From Autumnicola psychrophila (GTDB lineage Bacteria; Bacteroidota; Bacteroidia; Flavobacteriales; Flavobacteriaceae): DNA of 64,000 nt. The stretch is from NCBI RefSeq assembly GCF_031846645.1, contig NZ_JAVRHN010000015.1, forward strand, positions 37,321 to 101,320, in the 5' to 3' direction. The notes under the pieces were generated by a model, which saw only the letters and a list, made by a program, of their open reading frames with translations, searched no databases and was not told the DNA's origin. Within the stretch, counting starts at the first letter, position 1. Each line of letters starts with the position of its first letter. A program made the position numbers and the translations under genes. Shown here piece after piece: positions 43,112 through 53,600 of this stretch.

Positions 43112-43840
43112 ATGAGTGTTATTCAGAACATATTAAATTCCCGCTCTTCCAAGGGCGGGAATTTTTTTAATGCCATACATAAGATACTCGGGTTTCGCCC
43201 TAAGAATATTTCCCACTACAAGAAAGCCTTTACACATCGTTCTCTTAATATAAAGGATGAGAATGGCAATGCGATTAATTATGAAAGGATGGAATTTCTG
43301 GGAGATGCCATGCTAAGTGCCGTAATTGCCTCGCATTTGTTTAGGGCAGTGCCTGGTGGCAATGAAGGCTACCTTACTAAAATGAGGTCTAAAGTGGTAA
43401 GTCGTAAGCACCTGAATGAATTGGGCAAAGATCTTAATCTGATTTCTCATGTTCAGACTAATATTCCCAAAGAGCAATTTGGCGTGAATATTCATGGCAA
43501 TTTGTTCGAATCTCTTGTTGGAGCAATTTACCTGGATCGTGGCTACAAGTACTGCAGAAGGTTTATTTTTGATCGTGTTATAGAGCCCTATGTAGATATA
43601 GAACAATTGGAAGGCAAGGTAATCAGTTACAAGAGTTTGCTCATCGAGTGGTGCCAAAAGGAGAAAAAAGAATTTGATTACGAAGTTTATGAGGACACAG
43701 GAAATGATGAGCTTAAACATTTTGCAGTGAAACTCAGGATTAATGACAGGGTAGTGGCAAAGGCAAGAGCAACTTCTAAGAAAAAAGCAGAAGAAAAAGC
43801 TTCAAAACGAGCCTATTATGCCTTTCAAAATAAGATGTAA
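43112..43840 (+). CDS. rnc: Ribonuclease III
   Basis: A 242-residue double-strand-specific RNase for rRNA and mRNA processing. The signature is NYERMEFLGDAMLSAVIA, the second acid cluster is LFESLVGAIYLDRGY, and a C-terminal dsRNA-binding domain (about 170-240) ends AKARATSKKKAEEKASKRAY. It ends the acpP-fabF-rnc operon. Confidence 0.96.
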   Translation: MSVIQNILNSRSSKGGNFFNAIHKILGFRPKNISHYKKAFTHRSLNIKDENGNAINYERMEFLGDAMLSAVIASHLFRAVPGGNEGYLTKMRSKVVSRKHLNELGKDLNLISHVQTNIPKEQFGVNIHGNLFESLVGAIYLDRGYKYCRRFIFDRVIEPYVDIEQLEGKVISYKSLLIEWCQKEKKEFDYEVYEDTGNDELKHFAVKLRINDRVVAKARATSKKKAEEKASKRAYYAFQNKM

Positions 43841-43953
43841 CAACTTTTACTGAGTTAGGTATACTATATCGTTTTCGTAAAAAGTTCGTGATTTTTAATC
43901 TGTGGAACCCATATTTTGTCATTCTTATTTTATCTTTAACCAAAGTATTTGAT

Positions 43954-44442
43954 ATGCATTCGCATAAAATGTTGCTGGATGAGGTAGAGGAAGAAAGCTT
44001 TAGGTTAGTAGCTATTTATTGTCCTGTAGAACAATATAAAATGGCTTACCTATTAAATAAATACTTAAATCTACAATTAAAAAGAGCTAGGCAGGACGTA
44101 GATTTTAACCATAAATCTGTTCAGGCAATGTACGCTTTGTTCATTTCAAAAGACCATAAAACGCATTGTGTATACAATCTGGTCACAAATAAATATAAAG
44201 GTCAGGCCAGAAAAATATTAAGCTCAGGGTCGTTATTTTATGAAGAAGAAGTGAGGCCTCTGGTTGTACATCTTATACCTGAGTATAAAAAGGTGGACTT
44301 TTTTTTGAAAATACAAGAAGACATGCCCTATAATGTTTATAAAAGACTTCTGAATATTATAAATAGTATTCCGCAAGTTCTTGCTGCATATGATATAGAT
44401 GCAGATAACCTAAAATCGAAAGAAAATCTAATTTTTGAATAA
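43954..44442 (+). CDS. IPExxxVDY family protein
   Basis: A 162-residue flavobacterial protein of unknown function, named for a motif that reads IPEYKKVDF here (last position F instead of Y). It is soluble, with no signal. The start is set at MHSHKMLLDEVEEES; the longer frame would add a hydrophobic leader unlike the family. The family regularly sits between rnc and pyk, as here. Its stop overlaps the pyk ATG by one base, so pyk translation is likely coupled to it. Confidence 0.85.
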   Translation: MHSHKMLLDEVEEESFRLVAIYCPVEQYKMAYLLNKYLNLQLKRARQDVDFNHKSVQAMYALFISKDHKTHCVYNLVTNKYKGQARKILSSGSLFYEEEVRPLVVHLIPEYKKVDFFLKIQEDMPYNVYKRLLNIINSIPQVLAAYDIDADNLKSKENLIFE

Positions 44443-45872
44443 TGCCAACAAACAAGAAGACTAAAATAGTTGCCACTCTCGGGCCGGCGACAAGTACCAA
44501 GGAAATTTTATACGATATGCTCCAGGCTGGAGTTAACGTGTTCAGGATTAACTTTTCTCATGCAGATTATGAGGGGGTTAAAGAGCGTATCAAAATGATT
44601 AGGGAACTTAATAAAGAACATAATTTCAGTGCTGCCATCCTGGGTGACCTGCAGGGTCCAAAATTGCGCGTTGGTGTAATGAAGGAGGAAGTTGTGGTTA
44701 AGAAGGGAGATGAAATTATCTTTGCTACCGGAAAGAAATTCGAAGGAACAGCAGAGCGGGTATATATGAATTATGATACATTCCCACAGGATGTAGCTCC
44801 CGGAGAACGCATCCTTCTTGATGACGGAAAGCTCATATTTGAAGTCGTTAGTACAAATAAAAAGGACGAAGTCAAAACCAAGGTAGTACAGGGAGGTCCT
44901 TTAAAATCCAAAAAAGGAGTAAACCTTCCCAATACAAAAATTTCTTTACCTGCTTTGACTGAAAAGGACGTAAAAGATGCCATATTCGCCTGCGAGCAGG
45001 AAGTAGACTGGATAGCACTTTCTTTTGTGCGACATGCAGAAGATCTTATAGAATTACAGGAATTATTAAAAAAGCATAGCCAGTATAAAACTCCAATTAT
45101 TGCTAAAATTGAGAAGCCTGAAGGGGTTCAGAATATTGAAAAAATTGTAGCTTATTGTGATGGTTTAATGGTTGCCCGTGGGGATCTTGGAGTAGAAATA
45201 CCTGCCCAGGAAGTGCCGCTTATCCAAAAGAAACTTGTTCTTACCGCTAAAAAAGCTAGAATTCCTGTAATTATTGCAACACAAATGATGGAGACGATGA
45301 TCACAAGCCTTACGCCTACAAGGGCAGAGGTGAATGATGTGGCAAACTCTGTTATGGATGGTGCAGATGCCGTGATGCTTAGTGGAGAAACGTCTGTTGG
45401 ACAATATCCGGTGCAGGTAATAGAAAAGATGTGTCAAATATTAGAGAGTGTGGAGAATTCACCGCTTATTAAGGTACCTCATGACCCACCACACGTGCGC
45501 ACCAAGCGATATATTACCAAAGCGGTATGCTTTCATGCGGCCCATATGGCTAACGAGATAAAAGCAAAAGCTATTTGTACATTAACTAATAGTGGCTACA
45601 CGGCTTTTCAGATTTCTGCATGGAGGCCGGAGTCGCATATCCTGGTTTTTACTCCTAACATGAGAATTTTGGCGCAGTTAAGTCTGCTTTGGGGTGTTAA
45701 AGCTTTTCACTATGATAAATATGTTAGTACAGACGAAACCATAGATGATATCAACTCTATTGCTAAAGAAGGAGGTTATGTGAAGCCGGGAGATTTTACC
45801 GTCAACCTTGCCGCAATGCCAATGGCAGATAAAGGTATGGTGAACACTCTAAGAGTTTCGGAGATAGAATAG
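44442..45872 (+). CDS. pyk: Pyruvate kinase
   Basis: A 476-residue glycolytic enzyme converting PEP and ADP to pyruvate and ATP. Motifs are KTKIVATLGPATS, FRINFSHADYEGV, LGDLQGPKLRVG, PIIAKIEKPEGVQN (catalytic Lys), MVARGDLGVEIP and VMLSGETSVGQYP. The C-terminal domain is complete. A strong terminator follows. Confidence 0.97.
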   Translation: MPTNKKTKIVATLGPATSTKEILYDMLQAGVNVFRINFSHADYEGVKERIKMIRELNKEHNFSAAILGDLQGPKLRVGVMKEEVVVKKGDEIIFATGKKFEGTAERVYMNYDTFPQDVAPGERILLDDGKLIFEVVSTNKKDEVKTKVVQGGPLKSKKGVNLPNTKISLPALTEKDVKDAIFACEQEVDWIALSFVRHAEDLIELQELLKKHSQYKTPIIAKIEKPEGVQNIEKIVAYCDGLMVARGDLGVEIPAQEVPLIQKKLVLTAKKARIPVIIATQMMETMITSLTPTRAEVNDVANSVMDGADAVMLSGETSVGQYPVQVIEKMCQILESVENSPLIKVPHDPPHVRTKRYITKAVCFHAAHMANEIKAKAICTLTNSGYTAFQISAWRPESHILVFTPNMRILAQLSLLWGVKAFHYDKYVSTDETIDDINSIAKEGGYVKPGDFTVNLAAMPMADKGMVNTLRVSEIE

Positions 45873-45889
45873 CAGAAATAGATCTTTAT

Positions 45890-45930
45890 TTAAAGGCCAC
45901 GGATACTTGCTGTATTCGTGGCCTTTTTAT
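45890..45930 (+). terminator. Intrinsic terminator after pyk
   Basis: AAAGGCCACGGATAC and GTATTCGTGGCCTTT form a long stem (with one G-T pair) followed by a T-rich run. Confidence 0.85.
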
Positions 45931-46015
45931 TTTTACTATTCTTGCGGTATGGTAACAAAATTCACAGAGATTATTTTTCAAAAGTCGAAATTTAAGAGGT
46001 TCTTATAATCAGGAA

Positions 46016-46488
46016 CTAACGATGATAATATCTGTCGCTAACATCTAAATCTTCACGTACAAGAAGGTCTGTAATAACCCTTTTGTTATTGCCGTCTTGC
46101 TGATGTTCAAAAGTTAATTTTAAAGTGTCTTTTGATAAATACAATACCTTGAAGTACTTATGATTTTCCGAAATCTTTAATAATTGTGAAATTTGAGGGC
46201 CCACTAACTTTATATAGGAATCGCCTTTAGAGTTATGATGTAAGTGCCAATTTCCTTCTAAACTTTCACCAAAACCTTTGGTTTCTTTACTATTATCATA
46301 AAAGAACTTTCTCTAAGAAATGTTTGGCGGTAGGACATGAAGCAGGGGTCCATATTCATTCTTACTTTGCCATTGTAGCGTTCAGCTATTTTCCAGGTTT
46401 TAATGCTGTCTGAAGAAATTAGCATAACAAAATTTTCAGGTATTTTGTAGCGCTCCTTCTCGTTATCATTAAAGGAATATAATAACAA
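46016..46488 (-). pseudogene. Frameshifted small exported protein gene
   Basis: Two minus-strand frames, one ending near 46258 and one at 46016-46204, join into one protein if a base is added in the AAA tract near 46308-46310. The first gives ...FVMLISSDSIKTWKIAERYNGK..MNMDPCFMSYRQTF. The second continues KFFYDNSKETKGFGES...GNWHL and ends DVSDRYYHR. The joined protein of about 150 residues looks like a small lipocalin-like flavobacterial protein (SSDSIKTWKI, DPCF, GNW). Upstream of 46488 the frame encodes a hydrophobic signal-like stretch (LWSLIVLALLLYSF) without a clear ATG. It lies just downstream of dinB on the same strand. Confidence 0.6.
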
Positions 46489-46553
46489 TGCAAGTACAAT
46501 GAGAGACCATAATTTTATTAAGTTTTTTCTTAAAACTATTACTAATAAAATTT

Positions 46554-47654
46554 TTAAAATTCGAATCTCAGCTGAACCTCTATTTCTTCTTTCTGTTCTT
46601 TTTCTTCCGGCTTGTCGGTATTAAGATTGGAGAGGGAGATACCTAGCAATCTAACAGAATTTTTCATCTTTTCCTGATACAACAGCTCCTTTGCAATTTC
46701 GAGGATCAATTCTTTGCTGGAAATATAATAGGAGATGGTTTTGCTCCGTGTTTGTAACGTAAAGTCGCTGTATTTAATCTTTAAGGTAACAGTTTTCCCG
46801 GCAACTTTGCTTTTTTCCAGTCGGCGTTCTATTTCTTCAGCAATGTTTTCCAGTCGCTCCAGCATAAAAATTTCTGAAGAAATATTTTCATTAAAAGTTC
46901 GTTCCGCACCAAGTGATTTTCTTATTCGATTGGGCTTTACTTCGCTTAAGTGAATTCCCCTTACTACGTTGTAGTAATGTAGCCCGCTTTTTCCGAAGTT
47001 TTCGGTTAAGTATTCAGCTGACTTCTGTTTAAGGTCCACGCCGGTAAAAATTCCGAGTCGGTACATCTTTTCTGCAGTTACCTTGCCAACACCATGAAAT
47101 TTCCTGATGTCCAGTTTTTCAAGGAATTCCAGTACCTCTTCAGGGTTAACCGTTTTTTGACCGTTAGGCTTATTATAATCGCTGGCAATTTTGGCAATAA
47201 ATTTATTAATGGAAATTCCCGCAGATGCATTTAGCCCCGTCTTATCCTTAATTCTTTGCCTTATTTCCCTGGCAACTAAGGTGGCACTGGGGTTTCCTTT
47301 TTTATTTTCCGTGACATCAAGATAAGCTTCGTCCAGGGATAATGGCTCCACCAGGTCTGTATATTCCAAAAATATTTCCCTTATCTGCCGGGAAACTTCA
47401 CGATAGCGTTCAAAACGTGTTTTCACAAAAATTAAATGAGGACAGTTCCTGATAGCCATAACGCTGCTCATCGCACTTTTTACTCCAAATTTTCGTGCTT
47501 CATAACTTGCGGCAGCCACTACACCTCTTTTAGAACTTCCGCCAACGGCAATAGGTTTTCCCCTAAGCTCAGGATTGTCCAATTGTTCTACGGAAGCATA
47601 AAAAGCATCCATATCTATGTGGATGATTTTGCGTAAAGGGATAAGTTCTTGCAC
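46554..47654 (-). CDS. dinB: DNA polymerase IV
   Basis: A 366-residue Y-family translesion polymerase. Catalytic motifs are HIDMDAFYASVEQ (about 14) and LSLDEAYLDVTE (about 104). SAGISINKFIAKIASDYNKPNG and the HhH region KFHGVGKVTAEKMYRLGI follow, and a little-finger domain completes the chain. The C-terminus EEKEQKEEIEVQLRFEF resembles the clamp-binding end (QL..F) of DinB. No adjacent SOS genes; no LexA-type box was recognised. Confidence 0.95.
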   Translation of the reverse strand: MQELIPLRKIIHIDMDAFYASVEQLDNPELRGKPIAVGGSSKRGVVAAASYEARKFGVKSAMSSVMAIRNCPHLIFVKTRFERYREVSRQIREIFLEYTDLVEPLSLDEAYLDVTENKKGNPSATLVAREIRQRIKDKTGLNASAGISINKFIAKIASDYNKPNGQKTVNPEEVLEFLEKLDIRKFHGVGKVTAEKMYRLGIFTGVDLKQKSAEYLTENFGKSGLHYYNVVRGIHLSEVKPNRIRKSLGAERTFNENISSEIFMLERLENIAEEIERRLEKSKVAGKTVTLKIKYSDFTLQTRSKTISYYISSKELILEIAKELLYQEKMKNSVRLLGISLSNLNTDKPEEKEQKEEIEVQLRFEF

Positions 47655-47791
47655 GCTGTAAATTTAATGAATTCCGCTTCTGAAAAGAATATTTTCCTCT
47701 ATGATGTGGCTAATCAAACCTGTATAAATAGTCGTGATAACATGAAAAAATCCACTTGTACAGACTATCTTCGAAAATACAAATCATTATG

Positions 47792-47799
47792 TATCTTTG
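47792..47799 (+). promoter_or_regulatory. -7 promoter box for the 47844 operon
   Basis: TATCTTTG is an exact match, 44 bp before the ATG. Confidence 0.5.
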
Positions 47800-47843
47800 G
47801 TAGAACGCATACCTAATCATCTCAACTTAAGATTTTTCATCAT

Positions 47844-48512
47844 ATGAAAACTGCAATTATTTTAGGAGCAACGGGTCTTACTGGCGGTATTCTGCTCCGC
47901 AAGTTGCTGGATGATGATCGCTACGGCAAAATCATCCTTTTTTCCAGAAGCTCTGCCAACCTTGATCATTCCAAAATTGAAGAACATTTAGTTGATTTAT
48001 TTCATTTGAAAGAACATTCCGATAAATTTAAAGCAGACGAGGTTTATTGCTGTATAGGAACAACCAAGAGCAAAACTCCCGATAAAGATGTATATAAGAA
48101 GATTGATCACGGTATCCCGGTAGCTGCAGCCGGGCTGTGTGAGAAAAACGCCATTCCATGCTATGTGCTCATTTCTGCTATGGGTGCAGATCCAAAAAGC
48201 AAAATTTTCTATAGCAGAATCAAAGGGAAAACGGAGAAGGACGTGCTCGAATATGATATTAAAAAAACCTATATTCTCAAACCATCCCTTATTGTCGGTG
48301 ATCGTGAGGAGAATAGAACAGGGGAGAAAATTGCCAAATTTGTGATGGAATTTTTCAAGCCTTTAATGATAGGTAGTTTAAAAAAGTACAGGCCAATAAC
48401 TCCGGAAGAAATCGCTTCAGCAATGATTTTTCTTGCAAATGATGGGCATCATCAAACAAGAATAGAATCTGAAGAAATACGCGAACTGGCCAATTCTATG
48501 GAAAAAGAGTAA
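47844..48512 (+). CDS. NAD(P)-binding atypical SDR (HTATIP2-like)
   Basis: A 222-residue Rossmann protein with the N-terminal ILGATGLTGGILLRKLL dinucleotide motif, a YCCIGTTKSKT block and LISAMGAD..S.IFYSRIKGKTEKDV, the YxxxK-like segment of the atypical SDR/HTATIP2 group. Substrate unknown. It is 2 bp from the CYTH gene and so co-transcribed with it. Confidence 0.85.
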   Translation: MKTAIILGATGLTGGILLRKLLDDDRYGKIILFSRSSANLDHSKIEEHLVDLFHLKEHSDKFKADEVYCCIGTTKSKTPDKDVYKKIDHGIPVAAAGLCEKNAIPCYVLISAMGADPKSKIFYSRIKGKTEKDVLEYDIKKTYILKPSLIVGDREENRTGEKIAKFVMEFFKPLMIGSLKKYRPITPEEIASAMIFLANDGHHQTRIESEEIRELANSMEKE

Positions 48513-48514
48513 AA

Positions 48515-48985
48515 ATGGAAATTGAACGTAAGTTTTTAGTGACTTCAGACGATTTTAAGTATGAAGCAGAGGAAGAATTGAAAATAAAACAGGGTTATTT
48601 AAATTCTCATCCAGATCGTGCTGTTAGAGTAAGAACAAAGGGAGCGAAAGCTTTTATCACTGTTAAAGGAAGATCTTCTGAAAGCGGCCTAAGTAGATTT
48701 GAATGGGAAAAAGAAATTTCTACTGAAGATGCCGAAGAGCTTCTGAAGCTTTGTGAGCCCGGAGTCATAGATAAGATACGATATTTAATAAAAATGGGGC
48801 ACCACACTTTTGAAGTTGATGAATTCTTCGGAAGTAATAAAGGCTTAATCGTTGCCGAGGTGGAACTGTCTTCAGAAGAAGAAGAATTTGAGAAACCAAT
48901 GTGGCTGGGCAAAGAAGTTACGGGCGATAATAAATATTATAACGCCCAGTTATGTAAAGTACCTTATCAAAACTGGAAAAAATAA
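48515..48985 (+). CDS. CYTH domain protein (triphosphate tunnel metalloenzyme)
   Basis: A 156-residue protein with the N-terminal EIERKFLV (ExExK motif) and alternating charged strands that form the tunnel: RAVRVRTKG, FITVKGR, FEWEKEI, KIRYLI and VAEVELSSEEEEF. Bacterial members hydrolyse inorganic triphosphate or act on other triphosphates. The length fits the small single-domain form. Confidence 0.88.
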   Translation: MEIERKFLVTSDDFKYEAEEELKIKQGYLNSHPDRAVRVRTKGAKAFITVKGRSSESGLSRFEWEKEISTEDAEELLKLCEPGVIDKIRYLIKMGHHTFEVDEFFGSNKGLIVAEVELSSEEEEFEKPMWLGKEVTGDNKYYNAQLCKVPYQNWKK

Positions 48986-49039
48986 GCTTCCAATACTCAA
49001 TAAGTACTGAAGAATTTAACTGAGAAAGGTGACACTTCA

Positions 49040-49072
49040 AAAATGGCAATTTTCGGACCTGTTCTACGCAGG
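49040..49072 (-). repeat. Family C short repeat
   Basis: The plus strand reads AAAATGGCAATTTTCGGACC followed by TGTTCTACGCAGG, an inverted copy of the core. It lies in the ~290-bp gap after the CYTH gene, which otherwise holds only the terminator at 49208-49243. Confidence 0.55.
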
Positions 49073-49207
49073 AATTTAAATGTTCCCATTAGGCCTGATC
49101 TTCTTGGACTTTCATTACAATTCTACGAAATGTATTGTTCCGGGATTGTTAATTTCATGCTTTCTTGTTACAGACCATATTATGACAACCAAGAATAGAA
49201 AAAACAA

Positions 49208-49243
49208 AAACAGCCCCGATAAAACTTATCTATCAGGGCTGTT
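49208..49243 (-). terminator. Intrinsic terminator of the RND efflux operon
   Basis: AACAGCCCCGATA and TATCAGGGCTGTT form a 13-bp stem with one mismatch. On the minus strand T residues follow. It lies about 30 bp after the outer-membrane factor stop. Confidence 0.85.
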
Positions 49244-49274
49244 CATACTAACAACTAACTAACAACAACTTAAT

Positions 49275-50672
49275 TTACTGCCAACCTCCTCCAAGGGCCT
49301 GGTATAAATTTACCATCGCCTCCAGTTGGTTATAGTGGGCATTTATAAGATCTAATCTTGAATTCAGGGCGTTCTCCCTGGCTGTAAGTACTTCCAGATA
49401 GTTGGCAAAGCCATTATTCAGTAATTCTTCTGAATATTCCGTGGCAGTGTCATACGCGTCAAATTCTTTTTGCTTAATGTCAATTTTTTCTGTGGCTGCC
49501 TCGTAAGAGTATAGAGCATCTGAGACTTCCCGGCTGGCCGTAAGAATGGACTGTCTAAAATTTAACCTGGCCTGTTCCTGTTCTGCCAAAGAAACCTCGT
49601 ATGCGGTTCTTATTCTCCTGCCGTTAAAAACAGGCTGGGCCAATCCGCCAACGAGCGTTGCGAAAAGGGAATTGGGATCTAACAATTCTTTTATATCAAG
49701 GCTTTGAAATCCACCTGCCGCCGTGAGGGTCAGTGAAGGATAAAATTCACTTCTTGCAACGTTGGTGAGTTCAAAAGCATTTACAAAATTATATTCCGCA
49801 GCAATAACATCAGGACGGTTTCTTAAGAGCTGTACTGGAACACCAATATGTAATTGAGTGGTAATTTCCTGTTCTGCAAGGTCTGTTCTTTCAATTTGCA
49901 TTGGAGCTTCTCCAAGCAATATGGCAAAAAAGTTTTCCAACAGTCGCTCCTGTTTTTTAAGGTCGACTAGTATGGCCATTGCAGTATAGAGTTGAGCTTC
50001 TGTTTGCTTTACCCCAACTTCGGTGACATTACCTGCCTCTTTTAAGGCACTTGTAGTTTCAAGGCTGGTTCTGCGGTTCTCGATAGTCTGCTCTGTAATA
50101 CGTATTTGCTCATCTAAAGCAAGTAATTGATAGTATGTAGAAGCAATATCAGCAATTAAGCGTGTTTTTACGGCCTGATGTGCCGCTTTGCTCTGTAAAT
50201 ATCTTGCCTGAAAAGCTCTTTTGGTGCTCCTTATTTTTCCCCAAATATCGGCCTCCCAGGAGAGGGATCCGCTTAATTCATATTGATCTATGGAAGAAAA
50301 CAGGCTTCCAAACTGGCTGTTTGCAGAGAGCTCCTGATGCGTGATTTGGGCATTAGTATTAAGCGTAGGAAAGTAACCGAGTTTCCCCTGCTTCAGGTAA
50401 GCTTCCGCAGCAATTACCTGCTGAACGGCTATTCTTATATCAATATTATTTTCTAAACCTTCTTCAATATAACCGGTAAGCAAAGGATCTGTAAATATTT
50501 CTCTCCAGGAAACATTGGCCATATTCAGCGAATCCTTCGGAAAAGTATCTGTACGGTAATGCTCTTCTTTTACTACATCTGGTTGTTCATAATCTTTGGC
50601 CACAAAACAGGCCTGCAGGGAGAGCAAAACTACAGGCGCCAGAATAAATTTATATAGTTTTAATTTTTTCAT
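49275..50672 (-). CDS. Outer-membrane factor of RND efflux pump (NodT/OprM family lipoprotein)
   Basis: A 465-residue TolC-like protein with signal peptide and lipobox LQAC near residue 22. Two repeated OEP domains (about 60-245 and 270-460) contain LGYFPTLNTNAQITH, LSWEADIWGKIR, LRNRPDVIAAEYNF and YPSLTLTAAGGFQS, typical of OprM. It forms the outer-membrane channel for the pump encoded upstream (6-bp gap) and is the last gene of the operon. Confidence 0.94.
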   Translation of the reverse strand: MKKLKLYKFILAPVVLLSLQACFVAKDYEQPDVVKEEHYRTDTFPKDSLNMANVSWREIFTDPLLTGYIEEGLENNIDIRIAVQQVIAAEAYLKQGKLGYFPTLNTNAQITHQELSANSQFGSLFSSIDQYELSGSLSWEADIWGKIRSTKRAFQARYLQSKAAHQAVKTRLIADIASTYYQLLALDEQIRITEQTIENRRTSLETTSALKEAGNVTEVGVKQTEAQLYTAMAILVDLKKQERLLENFFAILLGEAPMQIERTDLAEQEITTQLHIGVPVQLLRNRPDVIAAEYNFVNAFELTNVARSEFYPSLTLTAAGGFQSLDIKELLDPNSLFATLVGGLAQPVFNGRRIRTAYEVSLAEQEQARLNFRQSILTASREVSDALYSYEAATEKIDIKQKEFDAYDTATEYSEELLNNGFANYLEVLTARENALNSRLDLINAHYNQLEAMVNLYQALGGGWQ

Positions 50673-50678
50673 TTTTAG

Positions 50679-53600
50679 CTATTCTAGGTTCTTATTGTTT
50701 TGTTCAGCAACAGCAGGTTGAGGCTTGGAACTTACTTTTTCCTGCAGCCACTGGAAGAATATAAACAGGATTGGAATAATAAATACCCCGAGTACAGTAC
50801 CAATTAATAATCCGCCCACGGCTCCTGTACCAATGGAACGGTTTCCGGCAGCTCCTATACCTCCGGCAAACACGAGAGGAAGTAGTCCCACGATAAAGGC
50901 GAAGGAAGTCATAAGGATGGGTCTTAGGCGCACCCGTGCAGCATCAAAAGCAGAGTCCACAATAGAATGGCCAGACTTTCGCCTTTGTATGGCAAACTCT
51001 ACAATTAGAATAGCATTTTTTGCCAATAAGCCCAGCAGCATGATGAGTGCAATCTGGAAGTAAATATTGTTTTGAAGGCCTGAAAGTGCAGTAGTTACAT
51101 AGGCGCCCATTACTCCAACCGGAAGCGAAAACAATACAGCTAGAGGCAGAAGGTAACTTTCATATTGAGCGGCAAGAATAAAGAACACAAACAGAATACT
51201 TAAAAAGAAAATAAAAGTTGTTTGATCTCCTGCGGAAATTTCCTCCCGGGTAAGTCCTGAGAACCCTATGTCAAAGCCAGCCGGTAAAGAACCGGTCCCC
51301 ACTTCCTGTACGGCAGCAATTGCGTCACCCGAAGAATAACCGGGAGCCGATGCCCCGTTTACACTCGCTGAATTAAAAAGGTTAAACCTGGTAACAGATT
51401 GTGGTCCGTAAACCCTTTCCAGGGTAACAAATTGGGTAATAGGTGTCATTTCTCCCTGATCATTTCTCACGAACATCGAATTTAAATCACTTACAGTGGC
51501 CCTGTCTTCCGGTAATCCCTGAACAAAGACCCTATATTGCTTTCCAAACCTGGCAAAATCGGCAGCATATACACTACCAATGTAACCTTGCAGGGTAGAG
51601 AAAATATCGTTTATTGCCACTCCCGCTGCTTTAGCCCTTGGTACATCAAGGTTTATTTCGTATTGTGGATAATTGGTATTAAAGGAACTTTGGGCATAAA
51701 GAATCTCGGGACGCTGTAAAAGTTCTGCAAGATACCCTCGGGTAGCTTCATCTAGATTTTCATAACTTCCACCTGTTCGGTCTAAAATTTTCATTTCAAA
51801 TCCTGCAGATGCACCGAAGCCCGGCACACTGGGGGGTTGAAAGAAAATAATGTCGGCATCACTAATCCCTGCAGCCACTCCAAAGAATTTTCCGGTGATC
51901 GCTTCAGCTGAAAGACTTTCATCCTCCCGCTGATCCCATGGGTCCAGCTTGATAAAACCAAGAGCGTAATTACTACCAGCACCTCCAATTAAACTAAAAC
52001 CATTGACCATGGAAACTGCACTTATGCCTTCCATTTTTTCGATTTTCTGTGATAGCTGGGAGGTTACCTCTGCAGTTCTGTCTAGGGAAGCACCTGCGGG
52101 AAGTTCAATACTTGCAAAAACTAGCCCCCGGTCTTCATCTGGTACAAAACCTGTTGGAGTAGTGGAGGAAGCCCAAAAAATTGCACCTATCGCCGCCACA
52201 ATTATGGCACCGGTAATCCATTTATGCCTGTGTAAAAAGGATAAGGATTTTACATATTTCTTTGTAGTAACTTCAAAAGCTATATTAAAGGACGAGAAGA
52301 AACGACCTAAAAATCCTTTTTTCTTACCTCCTTTTTCTTCATGAGATTTTAAAAATAACGCACAAAGCGCCGGACTCAATGTAAGTGCATTAACGGCTGA
52401 GATGAAAATGGAGACAATAAGAGTAACTCCAAATTGCTCGTAAAAAACACCTGTTGGTCCGGAAATAAATGTCACGGGAATAAACACCGCTGCCATCACC
52501 AGGGTAATAGAAATAATTGCTCCTGCAATTTCTTCCATGGCGGAATGTGTCGCGGTCCGTGCAGTTTTTGCGCCTTCCTCCAATTTTGCGTGGACGGCTT
52601 CCACCACCACAATTGCATCGTCTACCACAATACCAATTGCCAGCACCAGTGCGAACAAGGTTAGAAGGTTAATCGAATAGCCGAATAAATTAAGGAAGAA
52701 AAAGGTTCCAATAATAGATACCGGTACGGCAATGGCAGGAATTAAGGTTGACCTGAAGTCCTGAAGAAAGATAAACACAACTAGGAATACCAATAAAAAT
52801 GCTTCAACAAGTGTAGTTACTACTTTTCCTATAGAAGCAGATAAGAACTCATTCGTGTCGAAGTTCACCACTACTTCAAGACCTCTCGGGAACTCTTTCT
52901 CAAGTTCATTAAGTTTAGCATGGATGTTCTCAATAATTTCCTGGGCATTTGATCCCGGAGTCTGATAAACGGCCATACTTACCCCGGGATTTCCATTGGT
53001 GAATGAAATAACGCTGTAACCTTCAGCGTCAAGCTCCACTTCGGCTACATCCTGAAGGCGTAGAAATTGTCCGTTACCCAAAGCTTTAATAACGATATCT
53101 TTATACTGACTTTCGGTATTATACCGGCCACTATAGCGAATAACATATTCAAAAGCTTCAGCATCATTCTGCCCTATAGATCCTGCCGCGGCTTCCTGAC
53201 TCTGCTCATTTATAGCTGCAATCACGTCTGATGGGATCAGGTTGTAAGCAGCCAGTTTCTCAGGCTGAAGCCAGATTCGCATTGCATAGTTTTTAGATCC
53301 AAATACGCGCACATCTCCAACTCCATTAATCCTTTTTAATTCAGGAATCACGTTTATATTCAGATAATTCTGAATAAAGGTGGCATCATATTCGTCATTT
53401 TCAGACAAAACGGTAAAGAACATCAGGGAACTTGTTTGCTGCTTCTGCGTAGTAACACCAGACTGTGTCACTTCCCTTGGAAGGAGCGGAGTAGCCCTTG
53501 CCACACGGTTTTGTACGTTAACAGCTGCGATATCTGGATCTACACCCTGATCAAAAAACACCTGAATACTTGCACTACCATTATTACTGGCAGTTGAGGT

